Part shown: piece after piece, positions 1 through 12,413 of the stretch
Numbering within the stretch: the stretch's first letter is position 1
Layout of the letters: the number at the start of each line of letters is the position of its first letter
DNA from: Paramecium pentaurelia
Lineage: Eukaryota > Ciliophora > Oligohymenophorea > Peniculida > Parameciidae
Direction: 5' to 3'
Assembly: GCA_905183005.1 (NCBI GenBank)
Contig: CAJJDO010000070.1
Span: forward strand, 357,948-421,947
DNA length: 64,000 bases
Program-made: the position numbers and the translations under genes
Notes under the pieces: generated by a model
Database searches by the model: none
What the model was told of the DNA's origin: nothing
The model's input: the letters and a program-made list of their open reading frames with translations, nothing else

Positions 1-440
1 TCAATCACTAAAAATATCAAAACAAGAAGTTTTGATTTAAATAAATAAACTGATAGAAATATCATTACTAAAGAAGAAGCAAAGATAATGGATGTCATTT
101 TTCTTTCTTTGTCAATCATATTTTCAAATTATTTCTTAAATCCTATAAGAAAGGCTGTTCTATAAATAATTAGTATTCAAGATTACCCAAATAATGCTAA
201 AATATTTCCTAAACTATAAGTAAGTGCAAATTTATTTGGACTACCACCCAAAATTCCAATAAAAGATCCAAAACTTAATATTTAGATAAAATATCCTTAT
301 AAATATGAAATATATTTCTTACCTAAAACAGAACAAAATGCAAATCCCATTAATCTTTCCTTATATGAAAGTGATGGAAAGAGACTTTCATTTTCATTTT
401 TTGGTTTCATAGGTCCACTAATATCAAATATCTGCATCAT
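1..440 (-). CDS. SFT2-like vesicle transport membrane protein (partial, C-terminus outside window)
   Basis: Small multi-pass membrane protein of the SFT2 (Got1/Sft2) family, which helps vesicles fuse with Golgi membranes. From ATG at 440 the protein has a polar N-terminus, then a first hydrophobic segment beginning MGFAFCSVLG, the family signature GSFIGILGGSPNKFALTYSL, and a further hydrophobic stretch followed by the loop FLIGFKKQFENMIDKERK. Two 27-nt introns (complement 296-322 and 160-186, both starting GTAA) must be removed to keep the frame. The C-terminal end runs off the left edge. A second in-frame ATG lies at 437. An upstream stretch (about 490-530) could encode an acidic first exon, but no normal-length intron joins it cleanly, so the start is only probable. 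Family assignment rests on the loop motif and the spacing of hydrophobic segments. Confidence 0.8.
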
Positions 441-717
441 TTTAATTTATGTAAATTAATAATAAAATTTTAATAAAAACAGGATGCTCTTCATCTTATA
501 AATCAATATTCATTCTCAAATGGTTGAAAATTCATTATAGTAACCTTTTAAGAATATTTAATATTGAAAACATATAAGACTATTATATATTAATTATATA
601 AATAACTTAAAATTCTAATAAATGATAAATCAATTTGTGAAATATCTTAGATATTAATTAGAAATATATAATATTTTATTAAAGATAATTAATTATTAAT
701 GAGTAAATAATAAAATA

Positions 718-2307
718 TCATCTTATTTTAGAGGGTATTAAAAGTGTTTATGATAATTGTGATTCTTCCTTCTTAGGAAATATATTCCAAAATCTTAATG
801 TTTCATCTCCAGCTCCAGTTACAATAGTTTCTCCATCAGGTGACATTGCTAAGAACAAAACTCTTGAAGTGTGACCAATTAATGTGGATACCTAATTTCA
901 ATTTCAATTTATACTTTTTCTAATGTAGGATACTTCCAACATATTATTTAATTCATACTATATCCATGTGTAGATATAAATTCATTTATAGTTTTACTAA
1001 AAAGTAAATTACAAACTTATGAGCCTGTATCAATCCAATCTAGTTATTCTGTTGTTGATGTATTGAAGAATCTTATAGCTCTATCTGCTGTCCCACCACC
1101 AGAACATAATAAACCATGTTTATGAGGAGACCATGCTATAGCTTTGACTGCTGCTTGATGTTAATTAAATTTAATTATTGGTACTTATGAACCTAATCTC
1201 CATACAAGTAATTTATTATCATTTCCTCCAGAAGCAAATTAATACTCATCAGGAGACCATTTCAAACCACATACTTCTTATTTATGACCTTCTAATTTCC
1301 CTATAATTTTCTATTATCTTAAATCATAAAGTTAAATTGATTTATCTTTTGATCCTGAACATAATGTCTATTAATATTTATATCTTTAATATTTACTTAT
1401 CCAGCCCATGCTAAAGATCCAACTCTAGATGTATGTCCTTATAATGTTGAGATTCTTTTCATTTTCTATTGATCATATATTTAGATTGAACCTGATTCAG
1501 TACCTATGGCTAATTAATTACCTTATGGTGCCCAAGTCAAAGAACAAACAATATCAGTATTTCTAAAATCACAAAATTTTGTAACTTTATTATTTATTGC
1601 TGACCATAAATACACGCTTGATTAAAGAGCAACTGATAGTATATTCTATGAACTCCAATCAATTAGATTTAAATAAAAATCATCTTATAATTGAGGTGCA
1701 TCCAAAACTTTAATAGGGTTAATATTAATTTTCCTATGATGTTATTTATAGTTTGAATCATTTTAAAGAGATTCTTATAATTCCATTAAATTATTATAGG
1801 TTAATAAAAGTGAAGAATTGAGTTATTTCTTTTATTTTCTGATATCATAATGAAAAAGGTTCTTAGATTTCCAATTAAAATTATGAATCTAATTATCTAA
1901 TTGTTAATCAAATAATTAATATTTATAAATCTCTTTAAAACCTAATTAATCTATTTGTAAGTCTCCTTTCTTCTTTAATTCAGTATTTTCATCTATTTAT
2001 CTATATTGATAATCTTCAGAGAGTGATTATTTAATACCACTTCTTAAGGGTATGTATCGACAAGTCTTAGCTTAAAGAGTGACAATCTATTTATCTTTAG
2101 GTTTTTCTTCAATGTTTGCTTCTAATTTTTGAATGTATGTTAATTACCATTAATCTCAAAAGTATTTAAATTTTTTAGTTATTCATTCATGTCATTTTGT
2201 TTAATTTATGTATTAAGTGCATTTTCTTTATTGCACTTTGAAGAGATAAAGAGGAGTTTATCTTCAAATTAAGACACATCAATTTCAGCATTCTTTTATT
2301 ATAGCAT
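718..2307 (-). CDS. Cdh1/Fizzy-related WD40 activator of the APC/C
   Basis: WD40 protein that recruits substrates to the anaphase-promoting complex (APC/C). The N-terminal region contains a C-box-like CRYIPLRSG (usual form DRxIP) after about 85 residues, and an upstream NKEN that matches a KEN degron. The C-terminal blade reads HTSRVLFLAMSPDGE then TIVTGAGDETLRFWN, close to the invariant last repeat of Cdc20/Cdh1. The protein ends ...PSKIR before TGA, i.e. the Ile-Arg tail that docks on APC/C TPR subunits. At least two introns were verified by frame (complement 2122-2147, 26 nt; 892-914, 23 nt). The C-box Asp is replaced by Cys, which is unusual. Choice of Cdh1 over Cdc20 rests on the VTGAGDETLRFWN wording and is fairly, not fully, certain. 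It lies 277 bases from the SFT2 start. Confidence 0.9.
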
Positions 2308-2615
2308 TTCTACTTAGTATTTACAAACAGATAATATAATAATATTAATTAACTTAAAATAAAATTATATATATATTGAATGAAATAGATTTTATTTATT
2401 AATACTTCTTTTTCAATACTATATATTTCTAATGAGTTTCACTTCTCTTAAAATTAGAATAACTATTTATATTGTTTCAATTTAATGGAAAATTTATAGG
2501 TATATTTATAATAATATAATAAATAAAATTGTTTAAGTTAATTTTTATTTTTTATCAAATGATCCATGAAAATATTGAATTATTATTTATTAATATTATA
2601 AATAACTCAAAATAA

Positions 2616-4406
2616 TCAAAATGGTTTCCATTTATTCTTTTCATAACAAGATCTAATAATTTAACCATCTTTCAATAGACACATTATTTTGTTAGAATAG
2701 TAAATGGGTTGTGTTAAAAAATGTGCTTATTATGGTATTGGATGTTATAATTAATAATATAATTTTGGTTAGAATTCTAAAGTAATAATATATTAAAATA
2801 CTTATCTAATCTTAATCAAATTCTTCTTCTTCTTCAATTTGAATCATAAATCCTTGATTAACAGTTTAAAATGATTATTTTTATAGTATTTAACCACCAA
2901 ATATATATATCATATTAGAATTAAGAATTTAAATAGATGTAGATAAAATAGTATGTAATGGATATTATGTATGATTAGTAGTGTTTTCTACTCTTTCCCA
3001 ACAATCTTATTCAATAAAATATAATTCTAATAAGCCTGAACATTATTTTTTTAAATCTTCTCCTTCAGTATTAGCAATTAAACCACCAAATTTAACAATT
3101 AATTTATTATTATATGTACATGATGAATGTAAAGTTGATAATTCTGTTAAATGACTAATAATTATAAATTAAATTATACTTAATTAATGTAATTTGATTA
3201 GTATTTATATTGTATTTTTCACATTTAGCTAAACAACCTTCTTTATAATTTTAACCTCCAATAATAAATATATCTTTATCTACTGTACAAGATAATGAAA
3301 AATTCTTTCTTAGAGTATACATTCTTGTCTTTTTAATGAATGTTAATTATGGATGATCATATTAATATATAGTTTTATTTTCATCATCATTTTAACCATT
3401 ATCATATCCTGAAAAATAATATATTTAACCATCTGAAGCCAAAATAGATCTACTACCTTAAGATATAAGAAAATTGATTTCAAGTTCAACTTTTGTTATT
3501 TATGGATTTTATTGTTTTAAATCTAAATAATACAAAAATTTAGTTCCAGGTTCAAAATAATGTAACCATGATCGATAAAATGAATATTCTTAAGTACCTT
3601 ACATTGTATTTTTCATTTCATCTAATTTTTCAGGAGCATAACTTAAAAACTTTTAGAAATTCTTTATAGATTTCTATTTAGTTTATTATGCCTATATAGT
3701 TCTTTAATTAAGACTCTCTATTTATGAACTTAATTTATTTTTTTCATATATAACTAATTATTCTAATTCTTTCTAAATCACTCCAATAAAATGTAAGGCT
3801 ACATCATCATCTATTCTACCATAAAACTTTTAATTAGCTCTTTAATATATAAGTGATTCCAATCTATTCTTTTAATATTACACTTAATAATCTAAATCTG
3901 TTGACATTACTTTTTTTTAAGTATCAATTGAATTGATATCATTTTAAAATTGTCTAACCTATGTTAATTAACCTTGAATTTAATCATATAAAGCATGAAT
4001 ACTCTATTTTACTTTATATTCAAATTTATCTCTTAATCCTTGGATATATTTATCAAATAATTTATGAATCTATTATCTTATTGATTCTATTTCTAAAATG
4101 ATTTCATCAATATTGCTATTAACTGATGTTATTAATGCATTTGCTGCTCTATTTTCTGCTAATTCCAATTCTTCCTTAACAGTATTCAAATTCTTCTCTA
4201 CCTATTATTTACATTCCTATATTGTTATTGTAAACTGCTTATTTGAATATATTTAATTTTTCTTATGTCTGCTTTCATGATTCACTATACAATCACTACA
4301 TAATCTTTTATATTTAAAACAATCTGGATGTATACAACTATCTCTTATATATATAAATATACATATGAGTGATATCTTTCTAATGTAATTTACACTTATC
4401 CTCCAT
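2616..4406 (-). CDS. B-box zinc finger, coiled-coil and Kelch-repeat protein
   Basis: The ATG at 4406 gives MEDKCKLHQKDITH; after a 25-nt intron (GTATAT...GATAG, near 4340) the frame continues ICIHPDCF and LCSDCIVNHESRHKK, giving the Cys/His spacing of a B-box zinc finger. A helical, Glu/Gln-rich coiled coil follows (about residues 50-250). The C-terminal part has Kelch-like blades, for example MIYIFGGQ and LIVKFGGLI with paired Gly and conserved Trp. Near the end an acidic run (about 2815-2840) is followed by a 25-nt intron, and the last exon ends NKWKPF before TGA at 2616. B-box plus Kelch suggests a protein-protein scaffold or ubiquitin-ligase adaptor; no RING finger is visible. This layout is common among Paramecium genes of unknown role. 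Exon edges in the middle (about 3150-3210) were not all resolved. Confidence 0.75.
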
Positions 4407-4454
4407 TTAAATAAATAAATTATAAAATTAATAAATATATATATATATATAATA

Positions 4455-5296
4455 TCATTCATTTACTAAGTTATAAGAGTCAATTTTTTATTAAGAACAA
4501 CTCTATTATAACTTATTTTTAACTGCCAATTGTTTTATAAAAGAACAGTAACCTGGACATTCTAATTCTTATAATTTGTTCCATGTACAAAATGATAAAT
4601 TGCTTTTATTCTTTTATTTCTCTTATATTTATTCAATATTCTCCATATATTTCTATTAATCATCACTATTATGTAAATATTTATTATTGACTTTAGATTT
4701 ACTCATACTTGTTGAACAATTTCTAACAAAGAATAATTTCATATATTTATCCTTTGTGTCTAAGACTTCTTTTTTCTTTCTTGCATCTGCAGATGTTGTA
4801 AAATTGAACTAATGTGGATACTTATTCAATAATTCTTTAACTGCCACCTCTTATATTTAATTCAATTATCTTTAAGATTCTCTTGAACCTTTTTAAACAT
4901 CCTCTTTTGATTATGCCAATAATCTTATTTCAAAAAATTTATTTATTTTAGATGAATTCATTAATGTAATAGGTTCTTTTGGAATCTTTTCAAAGAATTC
5001 ATTAGGTTGCTTTTTCAATTTCTCTAATTTTTATAAAATTCGATCATCCCACATTGTATCTGTTGTTTGTAATATTTATTAATCATGTTTCTCATTTCTT
5101 TATAAGTCCTATATGAATTTTACTTCAGGTTTTTTTATGTTTCTTCTTATATGCTTATTGATCAATACTTTCTAGTTGCTAAAGGCCTCTGATTTATTTC
5201 ATCCTAACTTTGTGAATGCTTCTGTAAACCTGAGAGAATATGTTTGAATTCTATTCTCTGTAACGGAACTGGTATTCTTTAATTGTAATAATACAT
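4455..5296 (-). CDS. Hypothetical protein, helical and charged
   Basis: No family recognised. The ATG at 5296 opens MYYYNQRIPVPLQRIEF; one intron of 23 nt (GTATTG...ATAAG, about 5155-5180) is required, after which the frame runs without TGA to 4455. The product is about 272 residues, rich in Lys, Glu, Gln and Asn, with no signal peptide or membrane segment. It includes a C-terminal stretch with several Cys (SFCTWNKLQELECPGYC) that might bind metal, but the spacing fits no zinc finger I know. The stop lies only about 50 bases from the B-box/Kelch start on the same strand. Reality of the gene is supported by the frame-restoring intron and codon-like composition; function is unknown. Confidence 0.7.
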
Positions 5297-5764
5297 TACA
5301 ATAATAAAAAATTATTATAATGATCATTTATTCCTTTAATAATAATTGTAATAAAATTTAATTAAATTAAACTTAAATAAAAATACTCTATAAATCTTCA
5401 AATTTTATAGACTTATCAATACTTAAATATTATTATCATTTAATAATTCATTCTAATAAGTTATTAATGAATTATATTTATATATATAATTTTAATCTTC
5501 ATAAATAATATACTAATTCTTATAATTATTAAATATCATTTATTTCATTTCTTATATCAATATATGAATTCATTTTACATATTGTATATAATTTTAATTT
5601 CAGATATCTGATTTCAAATTCTAACATTAATCAATATTAATGATTTTTACAATTATAAATTTTCATTAAATCATCATTAAAAGTATTTAATTATATATAT
5701 TTATATATAAGTAATTTATAAAAAGTATACATAATCTATTTTTTATACAATATTTTATTGATTA
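5297..5764. other. Intergenic spacer (AT-rich)
   Basis: About 470 bases of very AT-rich sequence between two divergently transcribed genes (unknown protein leftward, acid phosphatase rightward). It should hold both promoters, but I see no recognisable motif, repeat or RNA. Confidence 0.6.
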
Positions 5765-7172
5765 ATGTTCTTTATAGTTTTATTAGTGGTTCTAGTATTC
5801 TAGATTTAAGCTGATAAATTGATTCAAATTTAAGCATTATGGAGACATGGTGCTAGAACACCAATCTATTGTAATTGGAATTGTATGTATTTCAGAAGTC
5901 ACGAAATGCTTGAGGGTTACTTAACACCTACTGGAATGAGGTAACATTATGTTTTAGGACAATGGATGAGAGAGAGATACATTGTAAAAAACAAATTATT
6001 GAGTGAAACTTTTAATGCATCAGAAATAACAATTTATGCTACAGATGTAAATCGTACAATAATGAGTGCAATGAGTAATTTCTAAGGAATGTATTCAAAT
6101 AATGGTCCAATTGTTCCTAATGTAGAAGAGTCATTCCTTAAACCACCTAATCCTAATGCTAATCCAGATGCTGATATTGGAAAAGATGCAATTAAGTATA
6201 AGATATAAGTTCTTCCAATTCATATGAGAGCTGCTCTTACTGATATTCAATTAAGAGCTTATGGATCACCTTAATGTGCATAAGCTGCCAGATTTTAGAT
6301 TGAGAATCAACATACAGAACTTGTAAAAAATGTAAGTATCAAAGCACATGATACAATAATTGAATTTTGTAATGAAATGAATATAGATCCAAATAATTTT
6401 ACAATCTTCAATTTATCTGAATACATGGATACATTCTATTCAAGTATTTATAATGATTATCCTATGCCTACTAATTTAAAAAAAGAAACCTATGATAAAG
6501 CAGATGCTACATATTCATTAACAATTGCATTGAAATTATATTAGACTTGGAAGTATATACACATATATATATTTTTTAGATAAATTTCAACTCAATCAGC
6601 TCCATTCTTTGATCAATTCTTTGAGTATACAGAATAAGCATTAAGTAAAGATGAAAATAAAAAATCATTTAAATATGTTGTATATTCAGCTCATGATGTG
6701 ACAGTTTAATTAATAGCATCTGCATTGAATATTACATCTGCAGAATGTATGGCTCAAGTTTATCTTGGTTAGGAAGTACAGAATAAGAATTGTATCTATA
6801 CATATCCAGGATTTGCTTCAAATATTATTTGGGAATTGTGGTAAGAAGACACTACAAATGAACCATATTTTAAAATACTTTATAATGGTACAGAGATCAA
6901 TTTGTGTAATAAGAATTCAACAAAATGTATGTATAAGGAATTAAAGGAAATAATCTAAGCTTAGAAGGGTGACTTTTAGAAAGATTGTGATATTGAGATA
7001 GATCCTATTGTATAATATTAAAATATCTTATTAGGTAGAATATAGAGTACCTGTTTGGATGACTACACTTACTATAATTTTTATTCTCATGATTGTTGGA
7101 TTTTGTTTCTATGGCATATATTTGTATAAATAGATAAGATAGGATAAAACTTTATTAAGTCAAAATATGTGA
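5765..7172 (+). CDS. Histidine acid phosphatase, membrane-anchored
   Basis: Branch-2 histidine acid phosphatase, hydrolysing phosphomonoesters by a phospho-histidine intermediate, probably in the lysosome/phagosome or at the surface. The start at 5765 gives a hydrophobic signal peptide (MFFIVLLVVLVFQIQA). The catalytic motif RHGARTP follows at about residue 27, and the partner His-Asp pair is seen as SAHDVTV at about residue 301. Two introns restore the frame: 6553-6579 (27 nt) and about 7012-7036 (GTATAATATT...TTAG). The last exon encodes a single membrane helix (TIIFILMIVGFCFYGIYLY) and a short cytosolic tail, so this is a type I membrane protein like lysosomal acid phosphatase. Length about 451 residues, normal for the family. 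Ends at TGA 7170-7172. Confidence 0.93.
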
Positions 7173-7249
7173 GATTTAATATGAAATATATAAATATAAT
7201 GAAGAGATTCTATTTTCCCACTAAAAATTAACTATATATTAAATTATTT

Positions 7250-7937
7250 ATGATGAAAACAACACAAACACCACTCAATAAAGAAGAATAAAGGCGTTTA
7301 AATTAAATAGTTCAATAATTATTAGATTCAAATGATAGTGTGGAATTCAGACAACCTGTGGATTACAAAGCATTAAATTTACATGATTATATTACTATTG
7401 TTAAAAAACCTATGGATCTTGGCACTGTCTAAAGGAAATTAAATAGCAATATATATAAAACAGTAGAGGAATGTTTGGATGATATCTAATTGATTTGGGA
7501 TAATTGCAAATTGTATAATGGTTCATAAAGTGTATATATTATTACAAATAATAAAGTGGATTACTAAGTTAGCAGAAAAATTAGAGAGATTATTTAAGAA
7601 AAATGTTAGAAACTATTTACCACTTGTTAATCTACCATAATTAGTGCCTAAATAAAAAGATGCAGGAGCAGATGTATTCTAAGAAGAACCTTAAGATTAA
7701 GTGAGTTACAATGACAAAGTTGAATTTTCTAATAATCTAAAATAATTGGCTCCTGAATAAATTGGACTTATTGTACATATGATTTAAAATACATCTCCTA
7801 ATGCATTCATTGAGATAGAAGGAGAGAAATATTAAATCATTGTAGATTACATAGAATATGAAGCATTTATTAAATGTTAAAAGTAAATACAAACTTGGAT
7901 TGCAGGAGATACAATCAATAAGAAAGTGAAAATTTGA
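7250..7937 (+). CDS. Small BET-type protein: one bromodomain plus ET domain
   Basis: Chromatin reader that binds acetyl-lysine on histones. About 220 residues. The bromodomain covers about residues 15-110: FRQPVDYKALNLHDYITI, then KKPMDLGTVQRKLN (the conserved PMDLxTV signature), then IWDNCKLYNGS, which holds the acetyl-lysine-binding Asn (CxxYN). One 25-nt intron (7532-7556) interrupts just after it. A C-terminal extra-terminal (ET/NET) domain is recognisable as LAPEQIGLIVHMIQ with an acidic strand and VDYIEYEAF. Single-bromodomain BET proteins are known in protists; animal BETs have two. ATG at 7250 is followed at once by a second ATG at 7253; either could start. TGA at 7935 lies 58 bases from the convergent ATG16-like gene. 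Confidence 0.92.
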
Positions 7938-7995
7938 CATATATTATATATATATAATTAAATATTTAAAATGAAATACATAACAACATATATAA

Positions 7996-9631
7996 TCATT
8001 TCCAAATTACTAAATTGCCACGAGTATCTGCAGAATACATTTGTCCAGATACTGGATGAAATGATACACATAGAACAACTCCTTCATGTTGACCCTTTGT
8101 TAATTACTTATGAAATCTACCATTAATATTCCAAGAAATCAGACTGCTATCAGCTATATAATATAAAATAAATAATAATACAATTTCCAGCAATAATATA
8201 CTTCTCATCTGGTCCAAATGAAATCATATTATGATCATGACTATTCATATATTTATCATGTTCATAAGTCTTCAATAATTTATTCATTCTCAAATCATAA
8301 GACTTAATATAGTATCCTTCCTTTGAACAACATAACAATGTATGATTATCTTATGAAATACATAAAGATGTAACTGAATCATCAAAAAAGGATTTCTCTT
8401 AAAAAATAGGTTTTGGATCACTTTTTAATGAATATCCTCTAATTGATCCATCTCTATGTCCTGAAATAATAACAGGTACATTATGTTCACTAATTATTGA
8501 TAATACTTAACTCCCAGTTGATAAAGTTCTAGTACAAAATGCATTATTAATATTCCATAACTTTATTTATCTATCTTTAGATCCAGAAACACAAGAATCT
8601 TTATCTCCACCTAAAAATGTTGAACAAGTAACTTAATCAACGTGTCCAATTCCTCTCATTTTCTACTTCCATTATTACATATAAAATAATTAACAAGAAT
8701 TATCTGTTGAAGATACTAGAATACAATCTTAAGACGGTGAAAATTCAATACTAGTAAAAACTTCATCAGAAGATGTCTAATATTATGAAACCTAAGTTAA
8801 ATTAAATGGATCATATAATCTAATTGTTCTATCTCCTCCACAAGTAGCAACCAAAGTACCATTTAAATTTTATGCAATAGCATAAATTTCTACATTATGA
8901 AACTTATTTAACCTTCTTACAACCATTTAAGGTATATCATCTAAGAATGCATTCTTTGCTAATTATTATTCTGTTGCCAAAGGAGCTAAAGTTTAAAATT
9001 TACCTTAAGTCTAAATATCTTTATATTATTTATTAAATCTATCTTAATCCTATTCTAATACTCTTTTTTATCTTTATACACTTTCATTCAATTCATTTAT
9101 TTCATTTAATTATTCTAAAATTTTCATCTTTTCTCTCAACATCATTTCTTCTAATTAACTTCTCACAATTGTTAATTATTCAATTTCTACAATTAATTTA
9201 TCTCTGCTCTCAACTATTTCTCTTATATCTTTATTCTTTTGTTCTAGAATGTCTTCAAGTTTTTAAATCTTATTTTATGATTCTACTTTTTCAACTTCTA
9301 AATTCTTTATACATTATTATTATAATTCACTCTATTCTTTCAAATGTCTTAATTATTTAGATGTTTCTTAAACTTCTGTATACAAATCTCTATTTTATCT
9401 TTCCAACTCTTCATTCCTCATTTATAACTCAATCAACTCTTTTGGTTAAACTCCACACTCTTACATTCCTTCAATTTTTAAATAAAGCCTATTCTACTCT
9501 TAATAAAATTCAATAGCCTTTTCATTCTGTTTATAATAATCTTCCATAAGTCTCTAAGTGATAGGCTTATTAAACAATTATGATAATCGCTTAATATCTT
9601 CTGTTCTATATTATTCAATTAAATCAATCAT
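7996..9631 (-). CDS. ATG16-like autophagy protein (coiled coil plus WD40 propeller)
   Basis: Probable ATG16, the partner of ATG5-ATG12 that directs ATG8 lipidation on phagophore or phagosomal membranes. ATG at 9631 starts a short helical segment (MIDLIEQYRTEDIKRLSQLF), fitting the ATG5-binding region, then a coiled coil to about residue 230, then a seven-bladed WD40 domain. Diagnostic wording resembles ATG16L1: VSGSKDRQIKLWNI, then IISGHRDGSIRGYSL, LLCCSKEGYYIKSYDLRMNK, and the final blade HPVSGQMYSADTRGN with TGA at 7996. One intron (complement 8154-8181, 28 nt) joins AGN to SDSSLISW. The blade order and the DLRxN motif favour ATG16 over other WD40/coiled-coil proteins; the N-terminal ATG5-binding match is weaker. 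About 535 residues, normal for ATG16. Confidence 0.8.
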
Positions 9632-9715
9632 TATTTTTAAAGATAATATAAAAAATTTATATAATATTTATATTAATTACAAAAATAAATATAATATTTC
9701 TCATTTTTTAGAATA

Positions 9716-11926
9716 TCATTTTTAATTATATTCTTTTTCTTATTATTCTTATATTTAACCTTATATTTAATTCTTAGCTTCGATTAATTACTTTTTTTAT
9801 TCACTAAGATTTAATATATTTTGTTAATTTTCTTCTAATTATTTTAATTCTTTTTCTAGATTTGCAATTTCCACTCTTAAGTATTCTGCTTATTTATTCA
9901 CATTATTCTAAGATCTGAGTTTAGTTTTTATTTAATTAATTAATTCTTTATTGGTTTTTATTTCTACTTCCATATCTTATAATTATTTTAACTGAATATT
10001 AATATCTTGAATTTCTTTTAATTATTCCTCTAATTTTTATGGATTTTATGATAATTTTTTAATTTCTGTGCCAATTTATTGTATGATTTTCTCATTCTTC
10101 TGCATTTCAGACTTCAAAAGATCTAAATATTTTAATTTCACTTTTAATTCCAATATTTCCTCCTTTTATTTATTCATCTCATTTTCTAAATTTGCTTATG
10201 TTGAGATCTATTAGTTTAAATCTTCAATTGTTATTTGTTACTTTAGTATTTAATTTTGTAAGTATTTAAATGTATTTTCTTGTTATTCTAATTTGATAAT
10301 CTTTAAATAATTATTTTCAAATTCCTTCTAAAGAGGCTCGATTTTTTTTGGACTTAAATTTAGATTTTAAAGATAATTTAACTCTTCTTCTAAAATTTTT
10401 TGTTTTATCATATCTTATTGTTTAATTTTTAATTGATCAACCTATTTTTAGATTTTTTAATAATTTTCTTTTGTATTATCTACCTTCTAAATATTATTTT
10501 TGAGTATTTCTAATTCTTCATTTATTATTTATAATTTCTAATTTAGAACTTGCTCTTCTTAAATTGAAATACATTTTTCCTCAAATTCTTAAAATCTTTT
10601 CTTTATTTCATCTAACTTTTATTAAACAAAAGGAGAAAATTCTTTTTATTTTTTTTATTATTTTTCTAAGTTAATATCAATAATATTCATAGGTTATACA
10701 AAATTATTATTATTTTCTAATTAGTTTTATATTTTAAATATAGTTTCTTTTAAAGATACTAATAATTTAATTGATTATTCTTTTTATTATAATAAATCAT
10801 TTAAATTATTAGGTTAATTTAAGGCTGATATCAGTTAATTAATTTATAGAACCAGAGAAAATTATTGTTATTACACTTAGATTTATTAAATTTCTTAATT
10901 GAATTATTTGGTTTAAGATTATGGAAATTGATTTTTTAAAGTATTTGGAAATTATTGTTATGCAACAACATTAGGATTAGGTTATTAAAATTTTGTAATT
11001 ATCATAGCAGAGGATTTTTTTGTTAATATTTCCATTACTTCCTAAAGAGAAACCCTTAAACTTGGTTATGGATGAAGCATTCTTTTCATAGTTTATTTCC
11101 ATTCATTAGATATAATCAATTTTTCTATTTAATCTTAAATAAAGGATTGATTTTACTAAAGTTTTTTTAAATCATTACTATTAGTGCCTAGTTAAATAAT
11201 AATTTTTTATACTTTAAAATAAAGTTGTTCCATTCAAAATAAAATAAAAAACACAAGCTAATTACCAAACATCAGTTGCTGTTGTATATTCTGATCTATT
11301 TAAGAAAAATTCTGGTGATTAAAAAATGTTATAATATAATTACTCTTCTTTATCATATTTTAAATAATATCTTTCTTTTTGGGTCAAACCAAAATCAATT
11401 AATTTGACTGATAATCCACTCATATAATAATGATCTAATCTAATATCTCTATGAACCAGATCTAATGAGTGCAAGAATGTTATAGATTATAATAACTAAT
11501 AATCAATATTAATTTTACCTATAAACAAATTAATTGTTTTTATTAAATTGCCATTGTATTTTGATTATTCTTCAAATATGTGCTTAAACTAGTATATACT
11601 ATTTCCATAACTATAACTTTATATTCTTAATAATCAAACCAATCAAATATTCTAATAAAATTTTAAGAATTAACATTTTCGTTATTCTAATAATCAATTA
11701 CTTGTTAGTATAATTATTTAACTTCATCTTTTATAAATTTTTGAAAATTTAAAGCAATTTTATTTTAAACTACACCCCACTAAACAGCTGTGGCTTAATA
11801 AACAGGACCTAATTAACCCTATCCTATACGACCTTCTAATATAAACTATCTCTTAGGATATTATGTTGTAGGTGCATCTATTATAGTATTTTCACTTAAT
11901 TCTTTTAGCTAATTCTATTAATACAT
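9716..11926 (-). CDS. Protein kinase-like protein with long coiled-coil tail; altered catalytic residues
   Basis: The N-terminal half is a protein kinase fold: glycine loop GRIGQGQLGPVY, catalytic loop VHRDIRLDHYY, DFG motif KLIDFGLT, an SPE in place of APE, the helix F motif ATDVWQLACVF, and a closing HPQPSLRVSLQEVM. Two introns of 23-25 nt were needed to keep the frame. The usual VAIK lysine region reads NKIALNFQK, with Asn where Lys is expected, and the HRDxKxxN loop has Arg for Lys and His for Asn. These changes suggest weak activity or a pseudokinase. The C-terminal half (about 9716-10700) is a Gln/Glu/Lys-rich coiled coil, ending ...YNQK before TGA. An in-frame upstream ATG at 11956 is possible. 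The ATG16-like start is 84 bases downstream. Confidence 0.8.
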
Positions 11927-12413
11927 TAATTAATTAATAAATAAAAAAATATGCATAATTTCATACAAATTTTGATGAAAAAATGTTGACTCTATATTAT
12001 TATTATTTTTTCCATAATTTTTTTATTGATATTTCAATATAGAAAAATTACATACATTTAAAATTAAATTGATCATATAGAATATTACATATCTCTATTA
12101 AAATATCATTTCTTTAATATTATTTATATAAAATTGTTTTATTGGAAGTATTTCCATTAAAGTTTGTTTTTATATAAAAATGTTTTGATTAGAAAGTATT
12201 TGTTATTAATCTACTAAAAAATTGAAAGTCAAGATATATTTATATTCTTTTGTTTATCAACTTAAAATATGAAATTCATAAGCTTTATCAAAATTAATAA
12301 TATATGGTTATAGAATTGTATTTTACAATATACAGAATTATTAATATAGAAAATAAGTTGAATATAAGGACATAAAAATATAGTGAGATTAATGCAATTG
12401 ATATTTTGTCTAT
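11927..12413. other. Intergenic spacer (AT-rich)
   Basis: About 490 bases, extremely AT-rich, between the kinase-like gene (minus) and a small putative ORF (plus). No motif, repeat or RNA gene recognised. Confidence 0.5.

Noticed and set aside
4430..4455. TA microsatellite
   Set aside because: A short TA run is expected in DNA this AT-rich and shows no tandem structure of note.
4420..4462. Upstream ATG at 4462 for the B-box/Kelch gene
   Set aside because: It yields an Ile/Tyr-rich AT-repeat translation; the ATG at 4406 plus a 25-nt intron gives a proper B-box.
5150..5260. In-frame TGA in the unknown protein at 4455-5296, read as a broken gene or selenocysteine
   Set aside because: Using the other frame with a 23-nt intron gives an uninterrupted protein from the ATG at 5296.
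8150..9360. Short standard-code frames on both strands in the ATG16-like gene
   Set aside because: They are fragments or shadows of the long minus-strand frame once TAA/TAG are read as Gln.
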